A stretch of DNA of 39,987 bases from Pseudomonas cichorii (GTDB lineage Bacteria; Pseudomonadota; Gammaproteobacteria; Pseudomonadales; Pseudomonadaceae), in assembly GCF_003700275.1 (NCBI RefSeq), contig NZ_RBRE01000025.1, positions 1-39,987 on the forward strand, in the 5' to 3' direction. Numbering within the stretch: position 1 is the stretch's first letter; each line of letters starts with the position of its first letter. The position numbers and the translations under genes are program-made. Positions 39,708 to 39,987 of the stretch are shown one piece after another. A model generated the notes under the pieces. It was not told the DNA's origin. It made no database searches and was given only the letters and a program-made list of their open reading frames with translations.

Positions 39708-39987
39708 TTACATTGTCGGCGCGTTTTGCCCGTTGGCATTGTTCTTGTTGATGCGGCGCAGAATGTCGTTGTACATCTTTACCCGGCGATGTGTCGTGTC
39801 ATATCCACCGGCTGCCGAGACGGTGCCTGCCTGGATGTGGTCCAGATAGCTGAAAATCTTGCGCGGCGACAGGAATTCGATGTCATAACCCAGCTCGACC
39901 ATGCTGTCCTGCAGGGTATAGCCCGGTACACGTTCGTCCATCTGGAAGTGCAGGCCGTGTTGCTTCATCAGCCGGATGTTCCAGAGC
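39708..39987 (-). CDS. C-terminal part of a probable glycosyltransferase (partial)
   Basis: The minus-strand frame is open to the window edge. The visible 93 residues include LWNIRLMKQHGLHFQMDERV and DIEFLSPRKIFSYLDHIQAG, which resemble the C-terminal region of bacterial glycosyltransferases. The N-terminal catalytic part lies outside the window, so the family cannot be confirmed. It precedes the 2OG oxygenase gene by 25 bases and is probably in the same operon. Confidence 0.5.
   Translation of the reverse strand, partial: LWNIRLMKQHGLHFQMDERVPGYTLQDSMVELGYDIEFLSPRKIFSYLDHIQAGTVSAAGGYDTTHRRVKMYNDILRRINKNNANGQNAPTM

Overview
The window comes from a Pseudomonas-type gammaproteobacterial chromosome. 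The GC content, a tRNA-Thr(TGT), a DUF3077-type gene and host genes typical of the genus all point there; the species is not assigned. Most of it is one complete-looking temperate prophage at about 4714..37148. It is bounded by an exact 50-bp direct repeat made from the 3' part of tRNA-Thr(TGT). The right copy lies in the intact tRNA gene (37102..37177, minus strand) and the left copy is the displaced 3' fragment.

Left of the prophage (1..4713) is other accessory DNA. It holds an AT-rich gene cut by the window edge whose C-terminus looks like a PD-(D/E)XK nuclease, a small helical ORF coupled to a tyrosine integrase, a gene-poor stretch, and a DUF3077-type gene. The DUF3077 leader can fold into a three-stem RNA with two blocks complementary to the ribosome-binding region, as in phage C4 antisense RNAs.

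The prophage is a contractile-tailed P2/HP1/K139-like phage. Next to attL is a cargo region (4764..8700) with one uncharacterised 443-aa gene, a gene-poor 1.35 kb and three small plus-strand genes. A tightly coupled minus-strand late operon follows (26016 down to 8731): scaffold/protease, major capsid, small terminase, head and tail completion, sheath, tube, lysis genes (holin, SAR endolysin, Rz with embedded Rz1), tail chaperone with a -1 frameshift, tape measure, baseplate, fibre, hub and spike. Terminase ATPase, portal and an Ogr-like activator run on the plus strand. The two late units diverge from a short intergenic region holding an 18-bp perfect inverted repeat.

The early operon (minus, 35406 to 30307) encodes a Cox-like DNA-binding protein, an 884-aa TOPRIM primase-helicase and six small proteins. 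An array of TGTTCCGG/CCGGAACA iterons with an AT-rich segment lies just after the primase gene and is a candidate replication origin. This replication module differs from the rolling-circle GpA type usual for P2 and HP1. The lysogeny side (plus) has an 82-aa HTH repressor translationally coupled to the integrase. Right of attR are host genes: a J-domain membrane protein, a 2OG-Fe(II) oxygenase and the end of a probable glycosyltransferase.

All assignments come from reading the sequence and from family knowledge; no database search was run.
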